DNA of 64,000 bases. Origin: Cenococcum geophilum 1.58. Its lineage: Eukaryota > Ascomycota > Dothideomycetes > Gloniales > Gloniaceae. The stretch lies in assembly GCA_001692895.1 (NCBI GenBank), contig KV748265.1, forward strand, positions 62,001 to 126,000, read 5' to 3'. Of this stretch, positions 11,814 through 24,997 are shown piece after piece (within the stretch, counting starts at the first letter, position 1; each line of letters opens with the position of its first letter). The notes below the pieces were generated by a model. It was given only the letters and a program-made list of their open reading frames with translations. It ran no database searches and was not told the origin of the DNA. The position numbers and the translations under genes are program-made.

Positions 11814-12024
11814 TATATTTTATTGTTATACTATACAAACCCATACGATGCAATTACCTGCCAAAGAAACCCTTAAAATAAGCCCAATAGAGCTTTTATA
11901 AGCTCCAGAAGACCATAGAAACCCTTCCTATTAATATTACACACCCCAATTTGGTGTTAGTGGAGGTATACGTGGTGTTTTCTAGTATATAGCCCCTGAA
12001 GCCGGATCACAATAAATAAAAAAG

Positions 12025-12056
12025 CCCCTACCCCTAACCCTAACAACCCTAATTAA
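12025..12056 (+). repeat. Telomere-like CCCTAA run in LINE 5' region
   Basis: The run contains CCCCTAACCCTAAC then AACCCTAATT, that is two to three units of the common fungal telomere repeat (TTAGGG on the other strand). It sits about 200 bp inside the LINE, upstream of ORF1. It may be part of the LINE's own leader rather than captured telomere. Confidence 0.6.
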
Positions 12057-12099
12057 ACAATGCGCCCTTTAAGAACACGTCCTACAGACTATATAAGCC

Positions 12100-13370
12100 G
12101 CAGAATAAACCTAGCAGATGCTATAGAAACGATCTCTTAATGTAGACGAGGAGCGTACTATAATGCTCTCCTTCCTTACTACCGCGATTACGACCCTCTG
12201 GGTAGCCTTCGCCACGTTAGCGGAGCTTATCTGGACCTAAGGAACCTAGGAATAGTATACCTAAGATATAAAAGCAATCCGGATAGATATTGGCGCCCTC
12301 TAAAGGGCCGTAATAATAATTACAAAGAGCGGACCGGCGTCTATAGGCCCGCTATCGTACGCACACGCCGCTGCTACTATACCTATAATACCCTAAGCCA
12401 CGAGATAAGCTGCCCATAAACCTATAAAAGTAAACGAGATTATAATCCGCATAGGTAATGCTGCCGACTGCGAGGAAACCTTAAAGCAGAATAGCTAAGC
12501 CCTAGTATACAAGCTCTAGGCCGCAGGACCCCCAGACACCTATAAGATATAAGCCGTAAAGAAGCTACAGAGTGGCGACGTTAGGGCATATGTCATAGAT
12601 AAAGACACGAAAGATAAATTGCTGTAAGAAATGGGGTGGATAAAGGTCCTAGGGCGCTCTACTATACTAGCCGTACCGCTAGTACTAGTAGAGGTCCACG
12701 CGGTGCCTATAAGCCTCGCCATTTAGGGCCTAGAGGCTAAACAAATAATAGAGGACATAATAAAACAGAACTGCACTATAGCGGGACTTACAGTAGAAAG
12801 GCTGGCGTGGAAAAGGCCAGGAAGAGTCCGGACGGGAGAAAAAGTTTAATTATTACTTATTATAGGCGTATAGTTGGAAGAGATAGCAAATACGCTATTT
12901 AATTGGGGCCTCTTTCTAGGAGAAGACTATTACCTAGTTATAAGGCATAAAACGACATTTCTAGTAATATAATGCTTTAAATGCTAGGGCTTTAACCATA
13001 TAGCTAAGAGCTGCAGGAGAGAGGCTAGATATAGACGCTGCGCTAGGCAATATAACACTAGTAAGTGCGTAGGAGACCTACCTAAGAAGTATATCAACTA
13101 TAAGGCAGACCATAAGGCATAGAATGGGGCGTATAGCGTTAAGCGGACGTAGTAGGAGAATGCTGTAGTAATTAGGGCCTTTACGCTAATATACTACGTA
13201 GGTACCTATAAGGCGCCCATAAGCGGATAGTAATTACAATTATAGTACGAGATTACTACTAAAGAGGCCTTGCAATAAACTAAGAAAAGGAAGCTAAAGA
13301 AAACAACTACATAGGAAAGCTCTATATAGGCAGAGGAGGCCCCCTAAAAGGTTGGCTAACTGCGGATTAT
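12100..13370 (+). pseudogene. LINE ORF1 (gag-like, three CCHC knuckles)
   Basis: One plus-strand frame reads with few stops from about 12340 to 13200. It includes N-E-I-I-I-R-I-G-N-A-A, a long helical part, then C-F-K-C-x-G-F-N-H-I-A-K-S-C (about 12972-13013), C-A-R-Q-Y-N-T-S-K-C and a third knuckle Y-I-N-Y-K-A-D-H-K-A. The protein binds LINE RNA. His to Tyr and Cys to Tyr changes fit RIP. The true start is unclear because the frame changes near 12200. The C-terminal end is cut by the TIR transposon at 13376 and probably continues after 15137. Confidence 0.85.
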
Positions 13371-13376
13371 TAACTA

Positions 13377-15135
13377 AGATCGGACACCCGGTACTCGGTT
13401 GGCCCCTGCACTCGGACGCCCCACCAAAATCAAATCACCAACTTCCCCACCTAATAAATCCACCAATTCTTGTTTAATATAGCCCAAACTAAGGATATAG
13501 CATAAGAAGCTCATATTAAATATAAAAATAGTAAAAATTTGTCTATCTACGAGTCTACGCTAGCTTATAACGTCCTAGATTCAATTTTAAGCGATTATTT
13601 ATATAGGAAGCTTCTATACCGATTTGTATACTAATATTAGTAGCAATTAACCCCTACTTAAAAAGAGTTGCTTATAAATTGGATCCTTAAATAGGACTTA
13701 TAATGATTTACTCCTTTATATACGCGTATATAAAATATAGCTACCTAAACTCCTTACTAAAATAATAATATTCAGCCCTTAGATAAATTGGAGATATATA
13801 GGATTTTAAACTATAATCTATATATTAAATCCGTATATAGCTAACTAATAAAGGCTATATAAGCTAAAAATATATATTATAGACTAGATTTAGAAGTTTT
13901 ATAGTTATATTAAGTATATTTAAAACTAGAACAAAATATAGATAAAAGTATTATTATATTAAAGGTTAATACTAATATAATTATTTTTAGAGTCTTAATA
14001 AATTAGATAACTGTTATATAATTACTATAAAATTATAAATAGGCATTTATTATAGGGATTATCTCTATAACTAGTTGCGTAATTTATTTAGCTATTACCC
14101 CCAATAAAAAGGAGCTTTAAACTACCCAGTTTTAATATAATAAGGGTTCTAATTAATTTATATCACTTCTAAGCGTAGCTAAAAAGTAAAAGAAATAATA
14201 TTTATATAGTTTACTGCTATTTTCCTGCCTAAAATAAGTCTATTTAGTAATAAGACCTAATTATTCCCACTTAATAGAACCGGAAGGTACTATATTTATA
14301 AGCATTTCTAGATATATAAGCAGAATAATATCTATTTTACCCTATTATACCCCCTATATAACATATATACTTTAACTACTAAATTTAATATACTTTTTAC
14401 TAATTAAGAAAAGTATAAAAATCGGATTATAGGCTCTTACCTCTATTAATAATATAGCCCATATTATAAAGCCCTATTTTATTTAATATTACTATTAGAC
14501 CTATAAGAATTAACTTAGCACTAAAATTATTAAATTTAAGTAGAAAGCCTTTAGTATTAACTCTTAAAACCTATATAAATACCTTTAATTATTATAAGCT
14601 AAAATAAGGGAATAACTAAGTTACTAAGGCAAAAAATAGTTTAATTTAATAATATTGATACCTTCTTTACACTAAAATAACTATAGGATATCTATAAACT
14701 AACTTAGAGCTCTAATACATAGTATATACTTATAGACACGCTTAAAGGAAATAAGAAGACGATTTAATTAAGTCTCTACACCAAATATAATATATAAAAG
14801 TTAAATTTATAGCTTATAATTATAGCTTAGTATAATCTAAGGCTAAAAACTTAAAAATAGGTTATAGTAGATCTAAATATAGAGTGTACTAATATATATT
14901 TAATTAAGAGAGCTAAGGAGGAAGTAGTAGACTAAAAGGTATAAATTAAAGCGAAGAGGTTAAAAAAATAAGCGAAATAGGCCGTATAGGCTATAGAAAG
15001 GGTAAATATATAAGATTTTAAAATTGTGTAGTAAAGCGTTTAGATTTGGTAGTTATGCGTAGGTTTTAATAGGGGGTACCGATTTTGGTGGGGCGTCCAA
15101 GTGCAGGGGCCAACCGAGTACCGGGTGTCCGATCT
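13377..15135. mobile_element. Fot1/pogo-like Tc1/mariner transposon with 55-bp TIRs
   Basis: This 1759-bp element begins AGATCGGACACCCGG and ends with its reverse complement. The terminal inverted repeats are about 55 bp with a single mismatch and are flanked by TA (13375-13376 and 15136-15137), the Tc1/mariner target duplication. The length suits Fot1-type elements. The interior is strongly RIPped, but the TIRs and adjacent 70 bp keep many CA/TG pairs. It sits near the end of LINE ORF1. Confidence 0.85.
13500..15060 (+). pseudogene. Probable pogo/Fot1-type transposase remnant
   Basis: The plus-strand frame starts with E-A-H-I-K-Y-K-N-S-K-N-L-S-I-Y-E-S-T-L-A-Y-N-V, which resembles the N-terminal helix-turn-helix of Fot1/pogo transposases, then L-D-S-I-L-S-D-Y-L in place of the usual 'TTLSRRL'. 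The DDE residues could not be placed because stops and substitutions are dense. The assignment rests on this N-terminal match plus the TIR and TA target site. Confidence 0.55.
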
Positions 15136-15179
15136 TACTCTAGGAAGGAAAAGGGCCAGAGAACCCTCTAATTAATACT

Positions 15180-18100
15180 TTAAATAGTGCTAAATAGCAG
15201 CATATACGCCCTAATCTAAGTCCTAGTAACTTAGGAGCCCCTACAAAGTATAGAGCCTAATATAGAAGTGGAAGCAAAAGCCTAAATCTAGAAAGAGGTG
15301 TTTAGAGGTTCTAAAACTACATTATAAGGAAGTAAATAGACGCTAAAGGGCACCAACTTAGCTAATTTAGAGGCTAGTATAGATGTCTTATATTAAGACA
15401 CCGGAATCCGCTTATAATTATATAGTATAATACTAATAACAGTAGAAATGGCGTACTGCTCTACTTTTTATAAGAGGTAGAGCAGGCTAACCCCTAGCTA
15501 GATATACTAGCTATCTAGGAGCCGTAGCGGAAGGACTAAGGAAATATAATATATACTATAAAGTCCTACTACCTAGTATACGCGGGAGTTAGTAATATAA
15601 GGGTCTGTTTTTACGTAAATAAGGCCATTAATATAAATAAGTGGGCGCCTACGCACTACTTAGTGGACGCATGCATGATTAAACTAGAGGGCCGCGAGCG
15701 GACTATCTAGATTTATAATATTTATAACCCCTAATAAACGAATAGTAGCCTTCGCGTACTACCGGAGCTGCTAAAAGCCGAAGAAGAATATATACTATTA
15801 GGAGACTTTAACCTACACTACCCCTTCTAAAGGGGTGTAGTAGTAGTAAGCGCGGATAACATAGCAGACGACCTTATCCGCGCTATAGAGGTAGCTAGCC
15901 TAAGCCTAGCTACTAAGGCGGGCATAGAGATATAAATAAAGGGCATATTAAGGAGCACGCTAGATCTGGTGTTTACCTCCCCTTAGATCACTAATAAACT
16001 ACTATAGAGTTAAAGGCAGGACTGCTGGCATATAGGGTCTAACCACTTCCCTATTATCACAGAGGTAGACGTAGAGGCGCTAGAGGGGCCTCCGCTACCT
16101 AAAAGACCACTATAAAAGAAAGCTAATTAGAAGGTGGTGTAAAACAAACTAGAGGGCCGGCTTTAACCCCTATATAGGTTCCTATGCGACATAAAAGACG
16201 AACTAGACGCACTAGTAGAGGCTATATACTAGGCGATTAAAAATACTATAGTAAAGATAATACTTAGCGCGCGGCCCTTGCCGTAAGCCTTTAAAGCGTG
16301 GTTAGAGGAATATATAGAGGTAGTAAAGGAAACCCAGCAGGCTTTTTAGGCGTGAAAGGCCTCCTAGTTAGTACCTAATTAGATTATCTACAGAGTTGCA
16401 TATAATAAGAAGAAAAGGGCAATCTAGCGAGAGGCTAATAAGCTATAGAGACACACCGTTAAGAAGCTAATAAACGACCCTAAGGGAGTGTAGAGGTTAG
16501 TAAAATAGGCATATATAGCGGACGGGAAGCCAAAGGCCCTATTATAGTTTCCTCCTATTAGCAGACTAGAAGAAGAGACCCTATACTATAATAATAAGAA
16601 GAAGGCCGCTATTCTTATAGAGTATTTTTTCCCGCTGCCTGTAAAGGCGGACCTTAGTAATATACCGGGTTTTATATATCCAGAGCCGAGAACTATAAAG
16701 GAAGAAGTTAAGGAGGAGGATATTATTGCGGCCCTAAAGGGGCTTGCCCCTAATAAGGCCCTAGGCCTAAAGAAGATTACTAATTAATTTCTTAAAATAT
16801 ATAGAGAGCAGCTGGCCCTAGTACTGGCTAAGCTCTTTAGCAGCTATATAGTAATTAGATACCGCCTAAAACCGTTTAAAGACTTTATTATAGTAGTCCT
16901 CCGGAAACTATAGAAGCCGTCCTACTCTATAGTAAAGGCCTACCAGCTAATTGCGCTACTTAATACTATTAGGAAGCTACTTAAGAGAATAGTAGCTAGT
17001 AGGTTATCTACAATTGCGGAAGAGATAGGTATGCTACTGGCTAGCTAGATAGGAGTAAGGCCGGGGCGCTTAATATAGATAGCGCTAGAACTACTAACTT
17101 AACAGGTATATATAGTATAGAGAAGCAACCTAAACCTAGTAGTATTACTACTTAGCTTTAATATTTCTGGGGCCTTTAACCAAGTCTTCTATAAAAGAAT
17201 AATCTATAATATAAAAGCCTAGGCCGTACCCTATTGGATAGTAGAGTTTATAAAGTCCTTCCTTAATAACCGAACAACGAGGCTCTTAATTAGAGGATAT
17301 ATAGCGTAAACAATACAGACGAACACCAGTATACCTTAAGGCTTAGCGCTATCGCCAATCTTATTCCTTTTCTTTACCTACACGCTTCTGCTAAAGCTAT
17401 AAGGGGGCACCACTACAGCGTTTAGGTTTGTTAACGACTCTAATATACTAACGTATAGTAAGACTACGGAGGAGAACTATAGAGCCCTAGAAAGGGCGCA
17501 CAAAATATATATAAAGTAGGCACGCCGGCACGGGGTAGTGTTCGCCCTAGAAAAGTACTACCTTATCTATTTTATAAGAAGCCATAAGAAGTTTAATATA
17601 AAGGCTATAGTCGATATACGCGGATTTATGGAAGGCCCAGTTAGTAACCTATACATACTAAGGGTATAGGTTAACTTAAAGCTTAAATGGGGACCATATA
17701 TTAACATCGTTAAGATAAAAATGGTTACATAAATGGCCGCACTAACTCGGCTTACAGCCTCTATATAGGGTGCCTCCTTTTAGAAGGCGCGGATAATATA
17801 CTCCGCCGTAGTCCGGCCGGCAATCTTATACAAATATAGCACCTAGTACTCGCTACTGGAGTAGGCGAAACCTAAGGAGATAAGTAAAGCTAAGCTATAC
17901 TAATTAGGCGTAGTGCAGAACCTATACCTCCGTACTATTGCGGGGGCGTATAAATTAACGCTAATAGCAGTGCTAAAGTATAAGACGGGGTTTTCACCGC
18001 TCTAAATATACCTAAAGGAGCTAGCTATAGCCTACACGGAAAGGACGTAAAAAGGGTAGGCAAGAGAATATATTAAGAGGGAGTGCAACACTATATAAAC

Positions 18101-18730
18101 CATAATAGCCTACTAGCTCCAACTTAAAATAAGGCCACTAATGTGGCCTATTAGAAGGGATAAGCTTAAGAGGATAGCGGCTACTATTATAGGGATAGAT
18201 GTGCGGCCTGCGGACCTATTTAAAGTACAGTATAGGAAGAGCAGAAGGGCTAGGGTACGAGAGGCGTTTAAAAAGTAGTAAAAAAAGGAGTAGGAAAAGT
18301 ACTAAAGTATACTTACGTACTGTATAACGGCCTAGGCTAAACCATAGAATAAGAAGGTCTATAAACGCTATATAAGGCTTACTAAGATAGAGAGTATAAT
18401 TAACACGCTACTTAGAATAGAGTATATAGGGCTTAATAGATACCTCTACTACTAGAAAGTACTAGGGCACCTAACTCCGGCCTGCCTATATAGCTACAAC
18501 TAACAATTAACGATATATATAATAGTGTTTTGCCCTAAGCACACCGCTAGTTAGGCGGAAATGTATTACTACGCCAGAATATCCTTATATAGAGAGCTCC
18601 TAGCTAAGCTAAAGGCTACTAAGGTAGTTGCGGACTAGTTTATATAAATAAACCTCCTACTATACCTCTTACTAGCTAGGGAGCTAGCTAGGGTAAAAGG
18701 AGGAGGCTAGGAAGTACCTTAAGAAGAGAA
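15180..18730 (+). pseudogene. LINE ORF2: APE endonuclease, reverse transcriptase, C-terminal knuckle
   Basis: The endonuclease (about 15420-16080) shows Q-Y-N-x-N-N-S-R-N, L-G-D-F-N-L-H-Y-P (about 15800-15830), S-T-L-D-L-V-F-T-S and G-S-N-H-F-P-I-I. RT follows with N-K-A-L-G-L-K-K-I-T-N (about 16750), P-x-G-L-A-L-S-P-I-L-F and F-V-N-D-S-N-I-L-T-Y-S (about 17425-17455, ancestor F-V-D-D). Near 18480-18560 a C-L-Y-S-Y-N...I-I-V-F-C-P-K-H box matches the cysteine-rich C-terminus of Tad ORF2. The enzyme would nick the target and prime reverse transcription there. Asp to Asn in the catalytic box and many stops make it inactive. Confidence 0.9.
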
Positions 18731-18739
18731 GAATAGTAG

Positions 18740-19022
18740 AGTACGGTAAAGTACGGCAAATTGCGGCAATGTCGCGGTAATTTGCCGAATATGGCAGAAT
18801 ACTTAGGTGTAGTAAAATCTGGCAGAATTTAGTAATATGGCAGAATTTAGTAGAACTTAGCAAGCTAGTAGAACCTAGCAGAACTTAATAAGTTAGTAGA
18901 AGTTAGTAGAATGTAGCAAGTTAGTAGAATATAGCAGAAATTAGTAAGCTGGTAGAAATTAGTAGAATTTAGTAAAACTTAGCAAGTTGGTAAAACTTAG
19001 CAGAACTTAATAAAATTTAGTA
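18740..19022 (+). repeat. Degenerate tandem array in LINE 3' untranslated region
   Basis: About 280 bp is built from variants of TAGCAGAATTTAGTAGAACT (period about 10-11 bp, with higher-order blocks). It begins right after the ORF2 end. A short run of the same motif (TAGCAGAATATAGCAGAATT) occurs in the copia element near 2549-2570, and GGCAGAATACGGCAGAA occurs near 48525. Confidence 0.7.
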
Positions 19023-19415
19023 GGTAATATGCCCTAGCACCGTTATAGCTATAGAGCTACGGAGCTGCGTACGGACTTCTACACCACTAGCCTTATAGGC
19101 CGCTAGCCCTTACCCTACCTAGATAACTAGACCAACTAGGACCCTAGCTATATACCCTACCGGACGGACCCAGGAGTACGCATTAAGATGGCTTTTCTAT
19201 AGCGCCTTAAGGAGACGTCTACTTATGCTTAACAGCTACTATTTAGAAAAGAGGCTATATAGGCCGCATAATAGCAGAAGGAGAGGTTTTATCTGGCTAT
19301 AGCTATACGGTTTCCCTTTTATATATATATACCTATATAGACCCGCTATATAGACCCTAACGAGAGCCGCAACAGCGTAATTAAATATCTTATCTTATCT
19401 TATATTTTATTGTTA

Positions 19416-22400
19416 ATATTTTTATAATTAACGATCTTTAAAACTTACTATTTATCTTCTTCTTACCCTCTATACGTGTCTACTTTATAAATTAGTGGCT
19501 TAATATTCATATATCTTAGCTAGTAGGTTTAACTTAAATATAACTAATAAAATCCTTTATATAATTTTAAAAGGTCCTAGTTTAACATAGTTTAACATTT
19601 TACTTAGTCGTTAACTCTTAAATTTTTTATATAGTAGCTATACTTTATCTCCCTCCTTAAGATCTAGTCCCTTAGATCTCTTAGCGTTATAGTACCTTTT
19701 TGTTCTTTTTTATACCTTTTTCGCTAATTCCATAAGGTCTATATAAAGATTTATTAACGTCTTTATTCTTTCTTTAGCTATACTACTCATTTTCTTTACT
19801 TACTGTAGTAATAATAATATTCTTAGCTTATATCTATAATTTGCCTTAAATAATAATATACCTATTCCTTCTTATAGTATTATATTATATATAAACTATA
19901 TAACTGGTAATAGCAATACCTAATTACTCTATACGTAATTAATATAATATCTTAGATACTATTCTAGCGTCTATTTTAATCTTTCCGTTTAACTATCTGT
20001 TTGCGGATAATATACTATTAATATTACTGCGCGAACCCCTTATTCTACTAAAAATACCTCCTAAAATACTGCTATAAATTTAAAATCTCTATCTAATATA
20101 ATTTTACTTAGTGCTCTATGCCTTATAAACACTTCTTTAATATAGATTTTAGCAATATCTTCCACTAAGATTTCTTCTGTATATGCTATAAAGTAGCCCT
20201 ATTTAGTTAACTTATCTACTATTATAAGGATTACGCTATACTCCTATCCGGTAATAGAATATCTTAACTTTAGTAACTTAATAATAAAGTCCTATAATAT
20301 GACTTCCTATAGTCTCTCTAGTATTTTAATAGGTTATAGCCCTCTATATAGCTTATACCTTATTAGTTTATTTCTTTAGTAATTTAAATACTCCTTTATT
20401 ACTTTCCTAGTAATATCCTAAATTCTATTAATAATATATTCTTTCTAAAGTCTTAATACTAAGCTTATTACTCCATTATGTCCTTAGGTTATTCCCTTAT
20501 AGAAATCTTCTATAAAATTCTCTACAATACTTCTTAGAATATACTTTACTTCTTAATTTTTGTATATATCTATCTGTAGATCTTTTAGCTATACTTTTAG
20601 AATTCTTTATACCTAAAAGCTCTTTAGTATCTTATAGACTTTTCCTAATTCGTTATCTTCTTAAGTTGCTACTATCTTAGGGTAATTATATCTAATTAGT
20701 CCGTCCTTATCTCTGCGAAGTATTACTCCTAATAGTTTCTTATTATTCTATAATTTAGCCTTTCTACTTAATACGTCTGCTCTTATATTCTTAGTGCCTT
20801 TAGTATACTAAATCTTAAAATAGTATTCTATAAGTATCTCTGCCTATTTAACTTATCTCTAGTTAAGTTCTTTTATTATTAGGAACCTAATTAGGTTTTT
20901 ATAATCTATCTTAATTATAAATAGTTTCTCTACGCCTTATAAAAATGCTCTCTAATCTTTAAGTGCTATAACTATACCTAATAATTCCTTATTATAAATA
21001 TTATAGTTTAACTCTAGTAGTATTATCTTCTAACTATAGTATATTACTAGGTGCTATATATTCTTATACTTTTATAGTAAATATACTCCTAGTATAAAGT
21101 CTAATATGTTTATTTCTATAACTATATCTAGTCCTAGTTAATAGATCTTAAGGATTAGCTCCTAGGCAAACAACTTCTTAAGTTTTTTTTAAATAGCTTC
21201 CTTTACTTATTTCCCTATACCTATAGTTCCTCTTTCTTTATAAGCCTAGTAAACAGTTTAATATTTTTTTAAAACTATTATGCTATAAACCTTCTATAGT
21301 AATTATAAAACCCTAAGAATAACCTTAACTATATTATATTCTCTAGTTCTTACCAACTTACTATAGCTTTAATCTTCTTTAGGTCCATACTTATATAACC
21401 TAGTTTAATAATAAATTTAACAAAATCGGTCTTCCTTATAAAGAACTCGTATTTTTTAATTACTAATAATATTTGTTCTTTTTATAGTCTCCTTAAGACC
21501 TATTTAATATATTCTCCGTATTCTTCCTTAGTTATTAAGTAGATAATAATATTATTAAGGTATTCTTCTAATATACTATTAATTCTCTTTTAAAATATCG
21601 CTAATATATTTATTAACCCAAATTATATAACTAATAGCTTATATAGTCCTTCCTTTAACCTAAAGGCTGCCTTTTATTTATTACCTTCCTTAATTATAAT
21701 CTAATAATATACCTACCTTAGATCTATCTTTATAAAGATCTACGCATTACCTATCCTATCTTAGATCTCACTAATTAAGGGTAAAGAATACCTATTCTTT
21801 TAAGTAATGCTATTTCATTGTCTATAGTTAATATATAGCCTAAATTTTCCGTTTTTCTTTAGTATAAATAATACTAGATATCCTACTAATAACTATAATA
21901 GTCTAATATATCCCTTTTATAAATTCTCCTAAAAAAACTCTTTAAGTGCTCTTAACTTCTCTTAAGTAAGCTTATAGATTAAAAAGAACCTTAAACTTAT
22001 TCCTAGTTCTAATTCTATTTTATAGTTCTATGCTATATAATCTACTAGCTTTTTACTTTTTAGGCTCTATAGTTTCTTACTATATTTATAGTATCTTTTT
22101 AGTATATAACTTAAGCCTCGCTTAATCTCCTTATATATCGCTCTAACTTAGTACTATACTATCTTAGTTTACTATTATATTCTATAGCGTTAAGTATCTC
22201 TAATATTAACCTAACCTATAATCTAATTAATCTTTAAATTATATTCCTATAACTAAGGTATACCTAATACTGCCTTATCCCGTCCTAATAGTAAGATATT
22301 AAAAGATATCTTAATTTATCTTCCTTTAATAGTTATCTAAATAAGTCCTATTTTAAGGTTAATAATCCCTCCTCTATAGGTTATTAGATCTCCTAAAATT

Positions 22401-22700
22401 ATAACTAATAGGTAAGGTTGCTCCTTCTATCTATAAGGTAATTCTATTCTTTTAACTACTACTAGTAAAATATAGTTTCTTATTACTTTACTATTTATTA
22501 GCGCTTTAAACTACTAATCTTACTAATTAACTTATAAATTTAGGTATCGTCCTTAAATTCCTTTAAGGGTTTAAGGTTTTACTACTAGCTCCCGTTAGTT
22601 TTATAGGCCTCTACTTTTCCTAACTATTAGCTACTTAATTTTTATATACTTAGCTCGCTCTTTAGCTAATACCTAGTTCGCTTTTTATCCTTAATATGCT
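19416..22700 (-). pseudogene. gypsy B pol: chromodomain, integrase, RNase H, RT, protease
   Basis: Read from right to left on the minus strand: protease near 22487-22510 (N-S-K-V, ancestor D-S-G-A/T), RT with catalytic Y-L-N-N-I-I-I-Y-L and following E-E-Y-G-E-Y-I-K (about 21480-21560), RNase H and integrase (about 21000-19700), then the chromodomain split by the LINE at 19415. The gene order protease-RT-RNase H-integrase-chromodomain is that of Ty3/gypsy chromoviruses. Both catalytic Asp of the RT are Asn. Alignable throughout to C3 and C4. Confidence 0.85.
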
Positions 22701-24992
22701 ATAAATATATATTCTCTAGGCATTCTTACTACTATTATCCGTCTAAGTATTCTTCCGTAAGGAATTTTCTTAATTAAAGTATTAAGTTTCCTAACTCCTA
22801 AACTTCTACTAGATGCTATCTATGCATATACTTAGCATTTCTATACTATTACTTATCTAGCGCCTAATATATCCTTATAGGGTACTTCCAATTCTTTTCT
22901 TTTAGATTCTTATATATATTATATATATTATCTACGCATATAATCTATAATAGCGTATAATATGCTAGGTGCTTTAGGTTAACTCTTAACTTATTTTTAT
23001 CCTTAAGTTTAAACCTTTATTATATTAATCTAAACGTTATAACTTTATTTATAGGTACTAAAATTTGCCTTTTACTTCTCTAGTCCTCTGATTATTCCTT
23101 TAAATCCTTTAATATTATAATTAAGGCTCCCTTAATATAACTTATAGCCTTTTCCGTAATTAGGTAGTTTTAGATAACTTACTTATCTAACTATATATAA
23201 AAAATTTCCTACTTATTATTATATCGTTGCCTATACTACTTTTAATATAGCTGTTAGAGTATATACAGCTTATCTATAAGGAAGTATCTTCTTATTACTA
23301 CGTTATAACAGCCTTTTATATATCGTTTCTTAAACCTAATAGGGATCCCTAGATCCTCTTCTTATTCTAGTTTAGTAAGCCATTTTACTCTTAGCGTACC
23401 TATTTTAGGCCTATTAGTAATTCTTTATATAGGTACTCTATCCCTAATATAACCTAGTATACTAAATCTCTAGTCTAGTTTCTATTCTTACTATATAAGG
23501 ATTCTTTATCTAAATTCCTCTGGGGTTTCTTTTATTTTTCGCCTTATAAGTAGATCCTTAAAGTCTTCTTACTTCTTAATCTTAGTATTAATTTTCTTAA
23601 TAGTCCTTATTTGTATATTAAAATCTTAGTTTTATAGAACTCTTAATCTTAAGCTTGCTTCTTTCTTAAGCTTAACTCTAGCCTTAGTTTAATTAGGCTT
23701 CTATAGTATTCTTATTTTATTTTAAGAATCTTAAATCTTACTTATCTTTTCCTAAAAATCTTATACCTTTAGGAAACTTTATCCTAAGCTTATTCATATA
23801 TTACTAAACTAAGCTATTACTCTGCTTTATCGGTTGTCGTCCGTTATAGGTCCTTAAGCATATCTTATCTCTTCTTAAGAATCTTAAGCCTGTGGCCTTT
23901 TACCTTTATTAAGTGGTAAGTTAGCACTAGCAGTTATCTGCTTATTTAATCCTTTTTCTTAAATATTTCTCCTTCTATTTTATAAAGCAATAGATACCGT
24001 ATCTAATGGTATTATAATTTCTATTACTAACCCCCGTTCTATAGTAGTTATAGTTTTTACTTTTATTATAACTTCTCTAAGGTTTATATACTCCTAGTAA
24101 GCTACCTTTATTACCTTATTATCGCTAAATGTTTTACCTATATTAAATTTATTGTCCTCAATATCCGATTTATAAAATAGTTTATTAGTTCCTCTAAACT
24201 TTAATAACTTTAGCTCCTATAGCTAATAGCTTATACTATACTTAGCGTCCTTATAAATTTAGTATATATTGTTATAACAAAACGTAAAACTCTTAATGAA
24301 ACATTCCTTTATTCCTTATAGTGCACTATTATCCCTCTATATATATATCGTCTACTAGTCTTATTCCTTTTACTATATAGTAACTTTAACTACTCTTATA
24401 GTTTCTAATAAAATAACCTTATTTTCCGCAATTTATATAAGCTCCTTCTTTAAACTATTTTTCTTGCTATAAAGTCCGCCTAAATGTCTTTTACTATTAA
24501 GATCCCTAGTTCGGCCTCTGCTCCTTAGTTTTATAATTACTTAATCCTTAACCTCCAGGTTTCTATAATCTTTTATTTTATCTTTTAAATTCTTTAGTAC
24601 TGCTTAGGTCTATTAGTTCTGCACTATACTATAGTTTTTAACTTTAACTTTATTATTACGTGCTCTACGTCTTATATAACTATAGAACTCTATTATAACC
24701 TTTCTTAGTCTACTCCCTTTAGTAAATCCTATTATTAATCTTAATTACTTAGTTAATTAATACCCTAAAAGTATCCGCATCTTCTATTGGGATAATCGCG
24801 TCCTAGACTTTTACTTTAAGTCCCTACTTATACTATGCTATAAGCGCCTTATTATTTTATTTAACTTATATAGCTAATATTTAAAACTATGTTATATACT
24901 TAATTGCTAAGGTTTACTGCACTAAATTTTAAAGTTTTCTTTCCGCCGTAGTAGTCGCCTTTAAGTCCCTAAATATTTGCGTTAATTATTTT
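22700..24992 (-). pseudogene. gypsy B gag, main part
   Basis: The minus-strand Gag frame is alignable to C3 (25700-28480) and C4, with stops throughout. It contains the D-S-x-D-K-like repeat motif region near 23850-23890 and the knuckle region around 24250. It is interrupted at 24992 by C3, whose target duplication is ATAAC; gag continues at 38225. Confidence 0.78.
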
Positions 24993-24997
24993 ATAAC

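Larger units (their letters stand above)
11829..19400 (+). mobile_element. Tad-like non-LTR retrotransposon (LINE), plus strand
   Basis: This LINE is flanked by a 15-bp target duplication (11814-11828 and 19401-19415, TATATTTTATTGTTA). Without the nested TIR transposon it is 5.8 kb, near full length for fungal Tad1-type elements. It has ORF1 with three zinc knuckles, ORF2 with an APE-type endonuclease, RT and a C-terminal CCHC-like motif, a 3' untranslated repeat array and a short (ATCTT)n-like tail (19386-19400). It interrupts the chromodomain of gypsy B. RIP damage is moderate, less than in the gypsy copies. Confidence 0.9.

Noticed and set aside
12540-12722. 60-codon minus-strand open stretch
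   Set aside because: It is antisense to the well-conserved LINE ORF1.
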